In this document: positions 11,096 through 19,500 of the stretch, in pieces
Layout of the letters: each line of letters begins with the position of its first letter
How positions within the stretch are numbered: position 1 is the stretch's first letter
Source of the DNA: Nitrosomonas sp.
GTDB lineage: Bacteria > Pseudomonadota > Gammaproteobacteria > Burkholderiales > Nitrosomonadaceae
Assembly (NCBI RefSeq): GCF_019752095.1
Contig: NZ_JAIEMO010000004.1
Span: forward strand, 46,698 to 110,697
Reading direction: 5' to 3'
Length of the DNA stretch: 64,000 nucleotides
Notes under the pieces: model-generated
Databases searched by the model: none
What the model was told of the DNA's origin: nothing
The model's input: only the letters and a program-made list of their open reading frames with translations
Position numbers and translations under genes: made by a program

Positions 11096-11578
11096 TCATT
11101 TCGTGTCGATCACCCAATTCTGCGACCCAGTCGGGCAGCAACGCGGATCGCCTGGTCGAGGCATGGTGGATGTCAACGTGATACGACCGGGCGTAAACAA
11201 GACATTGCGCGGATCTATACCGAATACATCATCGGCGCTTCGAAAATAGACCATTACTCCGCTCTCGTTACGAAACAGCGCCACGTTCAGCATGTCGCTG
11301 TTACCGCCACTGGGAAACATCACCCAAGCCAGTGCGTCGGCAACCCCGTCACCGGTGAAATCCCCATAGAATGTTTGCACGGGTTCGTACAGGCTTGAGC
11401 CGTATTGTTGCCGAGCCCACGTAAGGATAGCATTGTCCCAGGCAGGCTCGCGCCCGGTTGTTTCGGTACTTGATTTATCCAGCGTCAAGTCGGCATTGTC
11501 GCCGAAAGTCCCGCCCGACAATTGTGCGCACGCGGCTAAGACCAGTGTACTGAAAACCAGCATGCTTTGCTTAAACAT
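11096..11578 (-). CDS. Small predicted lipoprotein
   Basis: A 160-residue protein with a lipobox (VLAAC, Cys at residue 16). It has a short acidic repeat-like motif, GDFTGDGVADALAWV, reminiscent of FG-GAP or Ca-binding loops, and a Cys pair in DPRCCPTG near the C-terminus. The minus strand has an AGGAAGGGG Shine-Dalgarno before the ATG. Function unknown. Its direction and 91-bp gap to the LprI-like gene allow co-transcription. Confidence 0.65.
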   Translation of the reverse strand: MFKQSMLVFSTLVLAACAQLSGGTFGDNADLTLDKSSTETTGREPAWDNAILTWARQQYGSSLYEPVQTFYGDFTGDGVADALAWVMFPSGGNSDMLNVALFRNESGVMVYFRSADDVFGIDPRNVLFTPGRITLTSTMPRPGDPRCCPTGSQNWVIDTK

Positions 11579-11603
11579 TGCTGTTTCCCCTTCCTCTATA
11601 ACT

Positions 11604-11626
11604 TGGCCAGGCTATTGGCCTTTTTT
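11604..11626 (+). terminator. Terminator-like hairpin
   Basis: GGCCA and TGGCC form a 5-bp stem around a short loop, followed by six T on the plus strand (11621-11626). No plus-strand gene ends here, so it may be incidental or act against read-through towards the following cassettes. Confidence 0.35.
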
Positions 11627-11660
11627 ATTGGCATACTTCCCCGCAGTGAGCAAGTCCTGA

Positions 11661-12073
11661 TCATGTCCAAAAAAGTGTCATTATTCTTGCTCTTGCGAAG
11701 AGTAACTCCAATAGTCGTTGGGTGCAATTGATAGTATCTCCGATTTCTCGTTGGCTGTATGTGCCTGTTTTGTAAGCTGCAATGATTGTCGTTGTGCGAT
11801 CTTTGTGTTGCGCCGCAATCTCAGAAAAACGCTTTGCAATCAGCCATTTTTGCTGTTTTAGAATATTTAAATCGTTCTTTTCGTTGTCGATTCTTTTCTG
11901 TATTTCAGTGATAAAAGTTTTAGCCCTTAAATAAATCTGATCTTTCAGGTTCGACCCTATTTCAGGTTGCTGCTGTATGCCTTCCAGGACAAATTGTTTG
12001 TATTCATTGCATTGATTCTTTGCCGCCCAAATAAGGATAATATCCAGTCCGTTGTTAACCCGATCTGACCCTG
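11661..12073 (-). pseudogene. RAYT-type transposase fragment (copy A)
   Basis: From about 11690 to 12060 this DNA aligns base by base with 13185-13560, the 3' (C-terminal) part of the intact transposase at 13172-14020, with scattered substitutions and small gaps. The N-terminal HUH part is gone. At 12060 the homology stops and CGATCTGACCCTG follows, a degraded form of the family's right end. It is a decayed remnant and codes for nothing intact. Confidence 0.85.
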
Positions 12074-12079
12074 CTTATG

Positions 12080-12111
12080 CTTTTTTTGCGATTGCCTTTT
12101 TAAAGCATAAC
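12080..12111. repeat. Inverted repeat downstream of the cassette gene
   Basis: TTATGCTTT and AAAGCATAA face each other across a T-rich loop. On the minus strand the inner GTTATGCTTTAAA is identical to the sequence just before the next cassette gene (13076-13088 region), so this is probably a cassette-boundary leftover rather than a terminator. Confidence 0.5.
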
Positions 12112-12116
12112 TTCAA

Positions 12117-12506
12117 TTAGCCGCGTGGCATTGAAATATGTTGATGAGTAATCAGCCATTTTCCGTTCAGTTTTTCCAGGCAGAAGGTGGCTCTGACCCA
12201 GTCTTCAAATGTTTTTCCATCAGGCAAAGTGCCACCACAATGAATGAACCCATAGGCAAATGCGACATCATGTCCTGCTGTAATTTTAACCTCATGAAGA
12301 TCAAAAATATTTTCACCAGTCGTCTCAGGTTGCCATTCATCCCAGCTTTTCCGATATTCTTCTACTCCCTCATATTTCATTGGTGGCAATACGTCGTAGA
12401 TGATGACTGATTCGGAGTGATTATTTAAGATCCTATCCTGCTCTCCCATTCTTGTACTACGCGCCCATTGTTCAAGCAACGTTTGAATATCAGTATGGTT
12501 ATTCAT
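12117..12506 (-). CDS. SnoaL/NTF2-like small protein (gene cassette)
   Basis: A 129-residue protein with the NTF2/SnoaL-like pattern: an N-terminal helix (IQTLLEQWARSTRMGEQDRIL), a middle EEYRKSWDEWQP segment and the C-terminal strand pair FCLEKLNGKWLITHQHISMP. The family includes cyclases, isomerases and many proteins of unknown role; no catalytic residues can be assigned. It lies just 3' of an attC site in the minus direction, so it is best read as an integron gene cassette. Confidence 0.8.
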   Translation of the reverse strand: MNNHTDIQTLLEQWARSTRMGEQDRILNNHSESVIIYDVLPPMKYEGVEEYRKSWDEWQPETTGENIFDLHEVKITAGHDVAFAYGFIHCGGTLPDGKTFEDWVRATFCLEKLNGKWLITHQHISMPRG

Positions 12507-12531
12507 TTGAAGATTGCCCCATCATTTTTTG

Positions 12532-12603
12532 TGCGTAACGCTTGCTCATCGGTAAATTAGGAGCGCAGCGAGTAATTTATCGGTGTGAAGCAAATTGTTA
12601 GGT
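12532..12603 (-). other. attC recombination site of a gene cassette
   Basis: On the minus strand the site opens with ACCTAAC, fitting the attC R'' consensus RYYYAAC, continues with AATTTGC, and closes with GTTACGC, one base off GTTRRRY. Between them two arms, 12541-12560 and 12572-12591, pair almost perfectly, with an extra unpaired base as is usual in attC. Length is 72 bp, within the known range. It starts just after the stop of the 12605-13066 gene and ends before the 12117-12506 gene. Confidence 0.8.
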
Positions 12604-12604
12604 T

Positions 12605-13066
12605 TTATATCCATCGCCGAACCCTTGCAGCATATGCTTTGAACTCTTTGCTAAACTTCTGCATCATGTATTTTTCTTCGGGCTTTATCTGATAGGTATT
12701 CATATAAAGAACGAACACAGGCAGCAGAACAAAAGCCATATAGTTCATCAGATAAAAAGCCCATCCAGACAGCATTAGGAGAAAACCAAGGTACATCGGA
12801 TTTCTACTGATACGATAAACGCCAGTTTCCACCAATTGGGACGATTTATCTGGGAAACGTGGATCTACCGTTGTATTAGCTTTTCTGAATTCGAGCACGC
12901 CAAGCGCAGCAAGTGCTATTCCGATTAAAAGGAAGATAGCCCCGACGGCTGTGGTAGCGATTGAAGGCGCATTAAATGCTGGAAAAAAGGACGATAGGCT
13001 CCACATTGCGGCACCAATTATGACCACCTGAATAACTGGAGGGATCCGAAGTTCAAGAGCTAACAC
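12605..13066 (-). CDS. Isoprenylcysteine carboxyl methyltransferase-family membrane protein (gene cassette)
   Basis: A 153-residue protein with about four membrane helices and the ICMT/PEMT-like signature: LVETGVYRISRNPMYLGFLL, then EEKYMMQKFSKEFKAYAARVRRWI. Members methylate lipids or prenylated thiols with S-adenosylmethionine; the bacterial substrates are mostly unknown. The start is GTG (read on the minus strand at 13066) with AGGAGT upstream. The stop touches the attC site, as expected for a cassette. Such methyltransferases are common passengers of chromosomal integrons. Confidence 0.82.
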   Translation of the reverse strand: MLALELRIPPVIQVVIIGAAMWSLSSFFPAFNAPSIATTAVGAIFLLIGIALAALGVLEFRKANTTVDPRFPDKSSQLVETGVYRISRNPMYLGFLLMLSGWAFYLMNYMAFVLLPVFVLYMNTYQIKPEEKYMMQKFSKEFKAYAARVRRWI

Positions 13067-13082
13067 GATTTACTCCTTTAAA

Positions 13083-13135
13083 GCATAACGCCCAAATCAG
13101 CGGCGCGGTTTTATTCTGCGGTGTCCGTATTGAAA
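13083..13135 (-). other. Partial or degraded attC-like site
   Basis: On the minus strand the end reads GGGCGTTATGC, a common attC R' boundary. The arm CGCCCAAATCAGCGG faces TCTGCGGTGTCCGTATTGAA, which pairs with gaps. The R'' box is not recognisable and a transposase element begins 20 bp further on. I read it as the attC of a lost neighbouring cassette. Confidence 0.5.
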
Positions 13136-13156
13136 CAGAGGTGTCAAAACAAAAAA

Positions 13157-14065
13157 GTGTCAGGTCCAGAATCAAGAATTCCTGTTCTTACGAAGAATAA
13201 CTCCGATCGTCGTTGGGTGCAATTGATAGTACTCTCCAATTTCTCGTTGGCTGTATGCGCCTGTTTTGTAGGCTGCAACGATTGCTGTTGTGCGGTCTTT
13301 GTGTTGCGCTGTAATCTCAGACAAAGGCTTTGCAATCGGCCGCTTTTGTTGCTTGGGTATATTTAAATCGTCCTTTTCCTTGCCGATTTTTTTCTGCATC
13401 TCCGCGACGAAAGCTTTATCCCCCAAATAAATCTGACCCTTCAGATTCGTCCATATCTCAGGTTGCTGATGCACGCCTTCCAGGACAAATTGCCGGTATT
13501 TATCCATTGCAATCATTCTTTGCTGTCCAAACAAGGATAATATCCAATCCGTTGTTAACCATTCAGGCTTCGCAGCATCTCCAACAATTGCTCGAAAACT
13601 ACTCCACGGCCAGTTTTCAAGCCGCTTGACCATGCCTTTGGCTCTTAACGGATTCAAAACGACATACCGGGAAAGCTCAAGCAAATATCGGTCTCTATCC
13701 ACCAGAATTGCTTTGTATCGCCCTTGAAAAAGATGGCCGCTGCGTCCATGCCGCCGATTCGACGCTTGCGTATAAACGCCGTTGAGCTGGCGCATGCCTT
13801 TTGACAGATTGCCGTCCAGCGTTTCAATGATGAGATGATAATGGTTATCCATCAAACAGTAGCCATGACACAGCCAGTTATAGTCACACACAACCATTCC
13901 AAGGATTTCTATAAACCGCAACCGGTCTTCATCATCTTCAAAAATGGCTTCGCGGCGATCTCCACGCGATGTGACGTGATAAAGTGCATTAGGGAATTCT
14001 AAACGGAGTGGTCTTGTCATGGCCTAAAGTATGCATCTTTTATTCTTGATTCGCGACCTGACCCC
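13157..14065. mobile_element. Intact RAYT element with terminal inverted repeats (copy B)
   Basis: The left end (13157-13177, core GTCAGGTCCAGAATCAAGA) and the right end (14044-14065) are imperfect inverted repeats; both read inward from a GGGGTCAGGTC-like word. Between them is one transposase gene. Homologous ends recur at 14128-14624 and 16429-16555, which defines the element boundaries by comparison. Confidence 0.8.
13172..14020 (-). CDS. REP-associated tyrosine transposase (Y1/HUH)
   Basis: A 282-residue single-strand transposase. The N-terminus has RLEFPNALYHVTSRG, the metal-binding motif DNHYHLI (His60, His62) and the candidate nucleophile Tyr83 in NGVYTQASNRRH. The core ends with SRYVVLNPLRAKGM and NWPWSS. 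The last 50 residues (TGAYSQREIGEYYQLHPTTI) form a helix-turn-helix found in a subset of these enzymes. No frame break is visible, so it may be active. Confidence 0.92.
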   Translation of the reverse strand: MTRPLRLEFPNALYHVTSRGDRREAIFEDDEDRLRFIEILGMVVCDYNWLCHGYCLMDNHYHLIIETLDGNLSKGMRQLNGVYTQASNRRHGRSGHLFQGRYKAILVDRDRYLLELSRYVVLNPLRAKGMVKRLENWPWSSFRAIVGDAAKPEWLTTDWILSLFGQQRMIAMDKYRQFVLEGVHQQPEIWTNLKGQIYLGDKAFVAEMQKKIGKEKDDLNIPKQQKRPIAKPLSEITAQHKDRTTAIVAAYKTGAYSQREIGEYYQLHPTTIGVILRKNRNS

Positions 14066-14127
14066 ATTTGGGTGCGTGACCCCATTTGGGTGTTAATGGT
14101 GTCAGGAAAGATCTCAAAAGAAAAAAT

Positions 14128-14624
14128 GGGGTCAGGTCCATAATCAAGAGTTCTTATTCTTACGAAGAATAACTTCAACCGTCGTTGGATGCAATTGATA
14201 GTGTGCTCCGATTTCTCGCTGGTTGTATGCGCCTGTTTTGTAGGCTGCAATGATTGTTGTTTTTCGGTCTTTGTGTTGCGCTGCAATCTTAGGCAAAGGC
14301 CTTGCAATCGGCCGATTTTTCCGCTTGGGTATAAACGCCATTGAGCTGGCGTATACCTTTTGACATATTGTCGTCATGCGTTTCAATGATGAGATGATAA
14401 TGGTTATCCATCAAACAGTAGCCATGACACAGTCAGTTATAATCACACACAACTATTCCAAGGATTTCTAAAAACCGCAACCGGTCGTCGTCATCTTCAA
14501 AAATGTTTTCGCGGCGATCTCCACGCGATGTGACGTGATAAAGTGCATTCGGAAATTCTAAACGGAGTGGTCTTGTCATGGTCTAAAGTATACATCTTTT
14601 ATTCTCGATTCGCGACCTGACCCT
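14128..14624 (-). pseudogene. Internally deleted RAYT element (copy C)
   Basis: Both ends match copy B: left end 14128-14149 and right end 14603-14624. Relative to copy B, 413 bp are missing, joining the bases after 13357 to those after 13770. The junction at 14329-14333 is GTATA, a 5-bp word present at both break sites in copy B, so microhomology or slippage explains it. The remaining frame encodes only the C-terminal helix-turn-helix region and, separately, the N-terminal HYH region. Confidence 0.85.
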
Positions 14625-14658
14625 ATTTCTCCGATTCGCGACCTGACCCTATTTCTCC
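14607..14658. repeat. Tandem 26-bp repeat of the RAYT right end
   Basis: Two exact 26-bp copies (14607-14632 and 14633-14658) each start GATTCGCGACCTGACCC. A related doubling of TGACCCCATTTGGGTG follows copy B at about 14059-14092. Duplicated end sequences are typical around REP-transposase elements. Confidence 0.85.
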
Positions 14659-14784
14659 TCATGTTAAGCTTATCTGGGTTAAAATTTGGCTTAATTCGAT
14701 TTATTGCCACTTGCGCGCTCGGTCTGATGGAGTTTTGCAAGAGGCTCTACTTAGAAATCCTTTCTAGCAGAATTGGCACTGATT

Positions 14785-16320
14785 ATGGAGTATTTCAAAC
14801 AGACTTTTCACAAGGACCTTTTGTCCTCAATCGTAGTCTTTTTTGTCGCGCTACCTCTTTGTATGGGGATCGCTATCGCTTCCGGTGTTCCTCCGATGCT
14901 GGGGATCATCACTGGCATCGTCGGTGGCCTGGTCGTGGGTTTTATTGCAGGCGCTCCGCTACAGGTTAGCGGTCCAGCAGCCGGTCTTACCGTACTCGTG
15001 TATGAACTTGTCCAAAGCCACGGTATAGAAATGCTGGGACCAGTGGTTTTGCTGGCCGGTCTTTTCCAGGCAATTGCTGGTTTTTTTAAACTCGGGCAAT
15101 GGTTTAGGGCGGTCAGTCCAGCAGTAATCCATGGAATGTTAGGAGGGATCGGGGTACTGATTTTCACGAGCCAGTTTCATGTGATGTTGGACAAAAATCC
15201 CTATGGAAGCGGTATTCAGAACTTGATCTATATTCCTCATTCACTCCTTAAAACGTTTGTTCCGGACGGACGTGGGTCGGAAGCTATCTTTGCGGGTGTT
15301 TTGGGTTTGGGAACGTTTATCTTTATGTGGTGCTGGGAGTTTTTTAAGCGTAATCCACTAAGAATGATCCCCGCCCCGCTTATTGCTGGTTTCGGGAGCA
15401 CCTTGGTTACTTTGATTTTCGATTTGCCGGTAAAAAAAGTTTCCATCCCCGATTCGTTTGCGACTCTAATCACATGGCCCTCGATGGACAGGATGCTTCA
15501 GGTTTTTCAACCCGATATTCTGCCATTTGTTTTTGGACTTGCACTGATTGCAAGTGCTGAAACTTTGCTTTGCGCATCTGCATTGACCAAGATGCGCCTG
15601 GATGCCAAGGTTGACTATGACAGGGAATTATTCGCGCAAGGTGTGGGAAACACAGTTTGCGGCTGGCTTGGTACGCTTCCCTTGACGGGTGTGATAGTAA
15701 GAAGTTCTGCAAACATAAAGGCTGGCGGCCAAACTCGTGGAGCAGCAATTTTTCATGGAGCCTGGTTGTTTGTTTTTGTGCTGTTTTTTCCTCACCTGCT
15801 TCGATTCATCCCCATGGCGTCACTGGCGGCTATATTGGTATTTACCGGATACAAATTGATAAACCCGGTAATCATCAAAAATCTTGCCAGATATGGAAGG
15901 CCTGCGCTCATCATCTACTTTGTAACCTTAATTGGAATAGTCGCGACAGATCTTCTGACTGGAGTGCTGCTAGGCGTTGGCGCATCATTGATTCGCCTGA
16001 TATTCACCTTTTCGGCGCTGAGTATAGAGACAACGGTCGACAAAGAAAAAAAACAAATCGATGTTCATATGTCTGGAGCCGCTACCGTAATTACGCTACC
16101 GAAACTGGCATCCACGTTGGAAAGCTTGCCAAAAGACTATCATGTAACCGTCCACTTCAGTCGCTTGTTCTACATTGATCACGCTTGTATGGATTTTCTG
16201 GAGACTGAGCGTCTAAAAAGGGAAGGCGCAACGGGAGAGCTCGAGATGGATGCTTCCCGACTGCGCTTTACTTACGATAGGTCGGAAAAAGGACGATACC
16301 ATTTGCCTGTAAAAAAGTGA
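14785..16320 (+). CDS. SulP-family anion transporter
   Basis: A 511-residue protein with about 11-12 membrane helices and a C-terminal STAS-like domain (about residues 420-505). The N-terminus shows the SulP pattern (DLLSSIVVFFVALPLCMGIAIASG and a GAPLQVSGPAAGLTV segment). SulP proteins move sulfate, bicarbonate or other anions; this subgroup in autotrophs is often suspected of bicarbonate uptake, but the substrate cannot be read here. The ATG at 14785 is used; a TTG at 14773 is also possible and neither has a strong Shine-Dalgarno. Confidence 0.88.
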   Translation: MEYFKQTFHKDLLSSIVVFFVALPLCMGIAIASGVPPMLGIITGIVGGLVVGFIAGAPLQVSGPAAGLTVLVYELVQSHGIEMLGPVVLLAGLFQAIAGFFKLGQWFRAVSPAVIHGMLGGIGVLIFTSQFHVMLDKNPYGSGIQNLIYIPHSLLKTFVPDGRGSEAIFAGVLGLGTFIFMWCWEFFKRNPLRMIPAPLIAGFGSTLVTLIFDLPVKKVSIPDSFATLITWPSMDRMLQVFQPDILPFVFGLALIASAETLLCASALTKMRLDAKVDYDRELFAQGVGNTVCGWLGTLPLTGVIVRSSANIKAGGQTRGAAIFHGAWLFVFVLFFPHLLRFIPMASLAAILVFTGYKLINPVIIKNLARYGRPALIIYFVTLIGIVATDLLTGVLLGVGASLIRLIFTFSALSIETTVDKEKKQIDVHMSGAATVITLPKLASTLESLPKDYHVTVHFSRLFYIDHACMDFLETERLKREGATGELEMDASRLRFTYDRSEKGRYHLPVKK

Positions 16321-16428
16321 TAGTAAGGTTATAAAATTGAGCCAAAGAATAAGAGTCAAATCTATTCATTAATAACTCAAGTTTAGACATTCAGCATTCA
16401 AAAATGGCATAAAGCAGCAAACAAAAAA

Positions 16429-16555
16429 GGTATCAGGTCCAAAATCAAGAATTCCTGAAACAGCCAAGGTCAAGTTCATTATGAAATTTTGCATGCGGCA
16501 ATCTTATCATGGCTTAAAATATAAACATATTATTCTCCTTTAGCGACCTTACCCC
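16429..16555. mobile_element. MITE-like RAYT derivative (copy D)
   Basis: Only the ends of the RAYT element remain. The left end (TATCAGGTCCAAAATCAAGA) matches copy B's left end, and 16490-16555 matches its right 60 bp, including a TATCATGGCTTAAA stretch equivalent to the region around the transposase start. About 127 bp long, it sits directly upstream of hrpA. Confidence 0.7.
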
Positions 16556-16583
16556 TTCTCTGTGCAGTTGAATTGATACCGCA

Positions 16584-19500
16584 ATGAAAAAATTTCCTCC
16601 CGATATCATCACCAAGCGGCTCGCGCATCTTCCTACCCCTACTTATGCAGAAGATTTGCCCGTCAATGTGCGCCGCGAGGAAATCAAGCAAGCGATTGAG
16701 CATCATCAGGTGGTCATCATTTGCGGTGAAACCGGTTCGGGAAAAACCACGCAAATTCCTAAAATCTGTCTGGAGCTTAAACGCGGCGTTTATGGTTTGA
16801 TCGGTCATACGCAGCCGCGCCGTATCGCAGCGCGGACGGTTGCTGCGCGTATTGCTGCTGAGCTGAATAGCCCGTTGGGTCAGGCCGTCGGTTATAAAGT
16901 TCGCTTTTCGGACAAGATCAGTTCCGATAGTTATATCAAATTGATGACCGATGGGATTTTGCTGGCGGAAACGCAAGGCGATCCCTTATTGCAGGCTTAC
17001 GATACGCTGATTATCGATGAGGCCCACGAGCGCAGTCTGAATATTGATTTCCTGCTTGGGTTTATCAAGCAGTTATTGCCCCGAAGGCCCGATCTTAAGC
17101 TTATCGTCACTTCAGCTACGATTGATGCGCAACGCTTTTCGCAACATTTTAATGATGCGCCTGTGATTGAAGTGACCGGACGTCTGTATCCGGTAGAAAT
17201 TTTGTATCGCCCGCTGCACACCGATGATGAGGAAGATCGCGATATGCAGCGTGGCATCATTCATGCGGTTGATGAGTTGATGGTGTCGGGTTCGGGCGAT
17301 ATTCTGGTTTTTCTTCCGGGCGAGCGTGAAATCCGCGAGATGGCGGAAACCTTGCGCAAACATCATTTTGATCGCTTGCGGGGCGGAATAGAAATCTTGC
17401 CTTTGTTTGCACGGTTATCGTTTGCCGAACAGGAGCGGGTGTTTCAATTGAACAGCAATCGTCGTCGCATCGTGCTGGCGACGAATGTGGCTGAAACTTC
17501 ATTGACGGTTCCAGGCATCCATTACGTGATTGACAGCGGTTCGGCGCGGGTGAATCGCTATAGCTATCGCAATAAGGTAGAGCAGTTACTGATCGAGAAA
17601 ATTTCCCGTGCATCGGCTGATCAGAGGGCAGGGCGATGTGGCCGGGTGGCCAATGGCGTTTGTATCCGTTTGTATTCAGAGCAGGATTATCAGGCGCGTG
17701 TGCCCTTTACTGACCCGGAGATTCTGCGCTCATCGTTGGCCGCTGTTATTCTGCGCATGCAATCGCTGAAAATTGGCGAGGTGGAAAGCTTCCCCTTTCT
17801 GGAGGCGCCAGCGCCACGCATGATTGCCGATGGTTATCAATTGCTGGCGGAATTGGGTGCAGTTGACGAAAAAAGACAGCTGACCGCGATTGGCTGGCGT
17901 TTGGCTAAATTTCCGATTGATCCCAAAATCGCCCGTATGATTTTAGCGGCAAAACAGGAAAACTGCCTGCACGAAATACTGATCATTACTTCGGCTTTAA
18001 GCCTGCAAGATCCACGAGATCGACCGTTTGAACAACAGGCAGCGGCTGACGAGGCACACCGGCGTTTTCAAGACGAACGCTCGGATTTTCTTTCCTATCT
18101 CAAGCTTTGGGATTTCTTTGATGAATTATTAAAGCATAAGAAATCCACCCGCAAACTGATCGCGCAATGTCGTGAAAGTTTTCTATCCTATCGGCGGTTG
18201 CGTGAATGGCGCGAGATTCATGGGCAACTGCATGTATTGATGACAGAGCTGGGTTTCAGGCCCAACGAGATACCCGCAAGTTATGATGAAATTCATCGCG
18301 CCTTGCTTGTTGGATTGCTCGGTAATATTGGTTCTAGATCCGAGAAAGAGGGCGAGTATCTGGGGGCTCGAGGCATCAAGTTTGCGATTTTTCCCGGTTC
18401 TGTATTGAGAAAAGGTAAGAGCAAATGGGTAGTTGCTGCGGAATTGGTCGAAACCAGTAAGTTATTTGCGCGCTGCGCGGCAAAAATTGATCCGTCCTGG
18501 TTGGAAAGGATTGCCGGTAGTTTGTGCAAAAGACACTATTCTGATCCGCACTGGGAGAAGAAACGGGCGCAGGTCGTGGCTTTTGAACAAGTAACACTGT
18601 ATGGCTTGATAATTGTTCCCAGACGACCGGTTCATTATGGCGTCATTAATCCGCAAGAAGCACGTGAGATCTTTATTCGTTCGGCGTTAGTGGCCGGTGA
18701 ATGGGTAACGCAAGCGCCGTTTTTTCACCATAATCAGGCATTAATTCAAGAAATAGAAGCGTTGGAGCATAAAACGCGCAGGCAAGACGTATTGGTCGAT
18801 GAGCAGGAAATTTTTGCCTTCTTCGATGCCATCATTCCGGAAACAGTCACCAACGGTGCCGGATTCGAGAAATGGCGCAAGCAAGCTGAACAACAGGATC
18901 CACGGTTGCTGTATTTAAAGCGTGAATTACTCATGCGCCACCAGGCCGATCATGTGACTGAAGTGCAATTTCCTGAATGTATGACTTTGCCGGATGGTAG
19001 CGTGTTGCCCCTTGTCTATCGCTTTGAACCGGGTCATATATTGGATGGCGTTACCGTTTCTGTACCATTACCTTTGTTGAACCGGCTGGATGGCAAGCAG
19101 TTGGATTATCTGGTGCCCGGTTTAATACGTGAAAAGATTACTTGGTATTTGAAAGCACTGCCTAAAAATATCCGCCGTATGCTGGTGCCGCTTCCGGAAT
19201 CAGTCACGAAATTTTTGCAAAGTCATTCCAAATCTTCGCATTTGCTCGCATTGCAAGAAGCATTAGAGAAATTTGTGTTAAAAGAAACCACCTTGACAGT
19301 TCCGCTTGAGACTTGGAAAACAAACGATATTCCAGTGCATTTATTGATGAATATTCGAGTGTTTGATGATGCGGAACAAGAACTGGCTATGAACCGGGAT
19401 TTCAATGTATTGCAGAAGCGGCTCGGTGAAGCGGCGCAGATGATTTTTGTGAAGCGTGATGACGAGAGCGAGAAAAATTCTATTGAGCGCGAACAGATAA

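Noticed and set aside
10891..11398. Two plus-strand frames opposite the LprI-like and lipoprotein genes
   Set aside because: The minus-strand genes have signal peptides and ribosome binding sites; the plus-strand frames have neither.
14661..14969. Open frame overlapping the start of the SulP gene
   Set aside because: It overlaps the conserved SulP N-terminus in another frame, lacks a ribosome binding site and encodes no recognisable protein.
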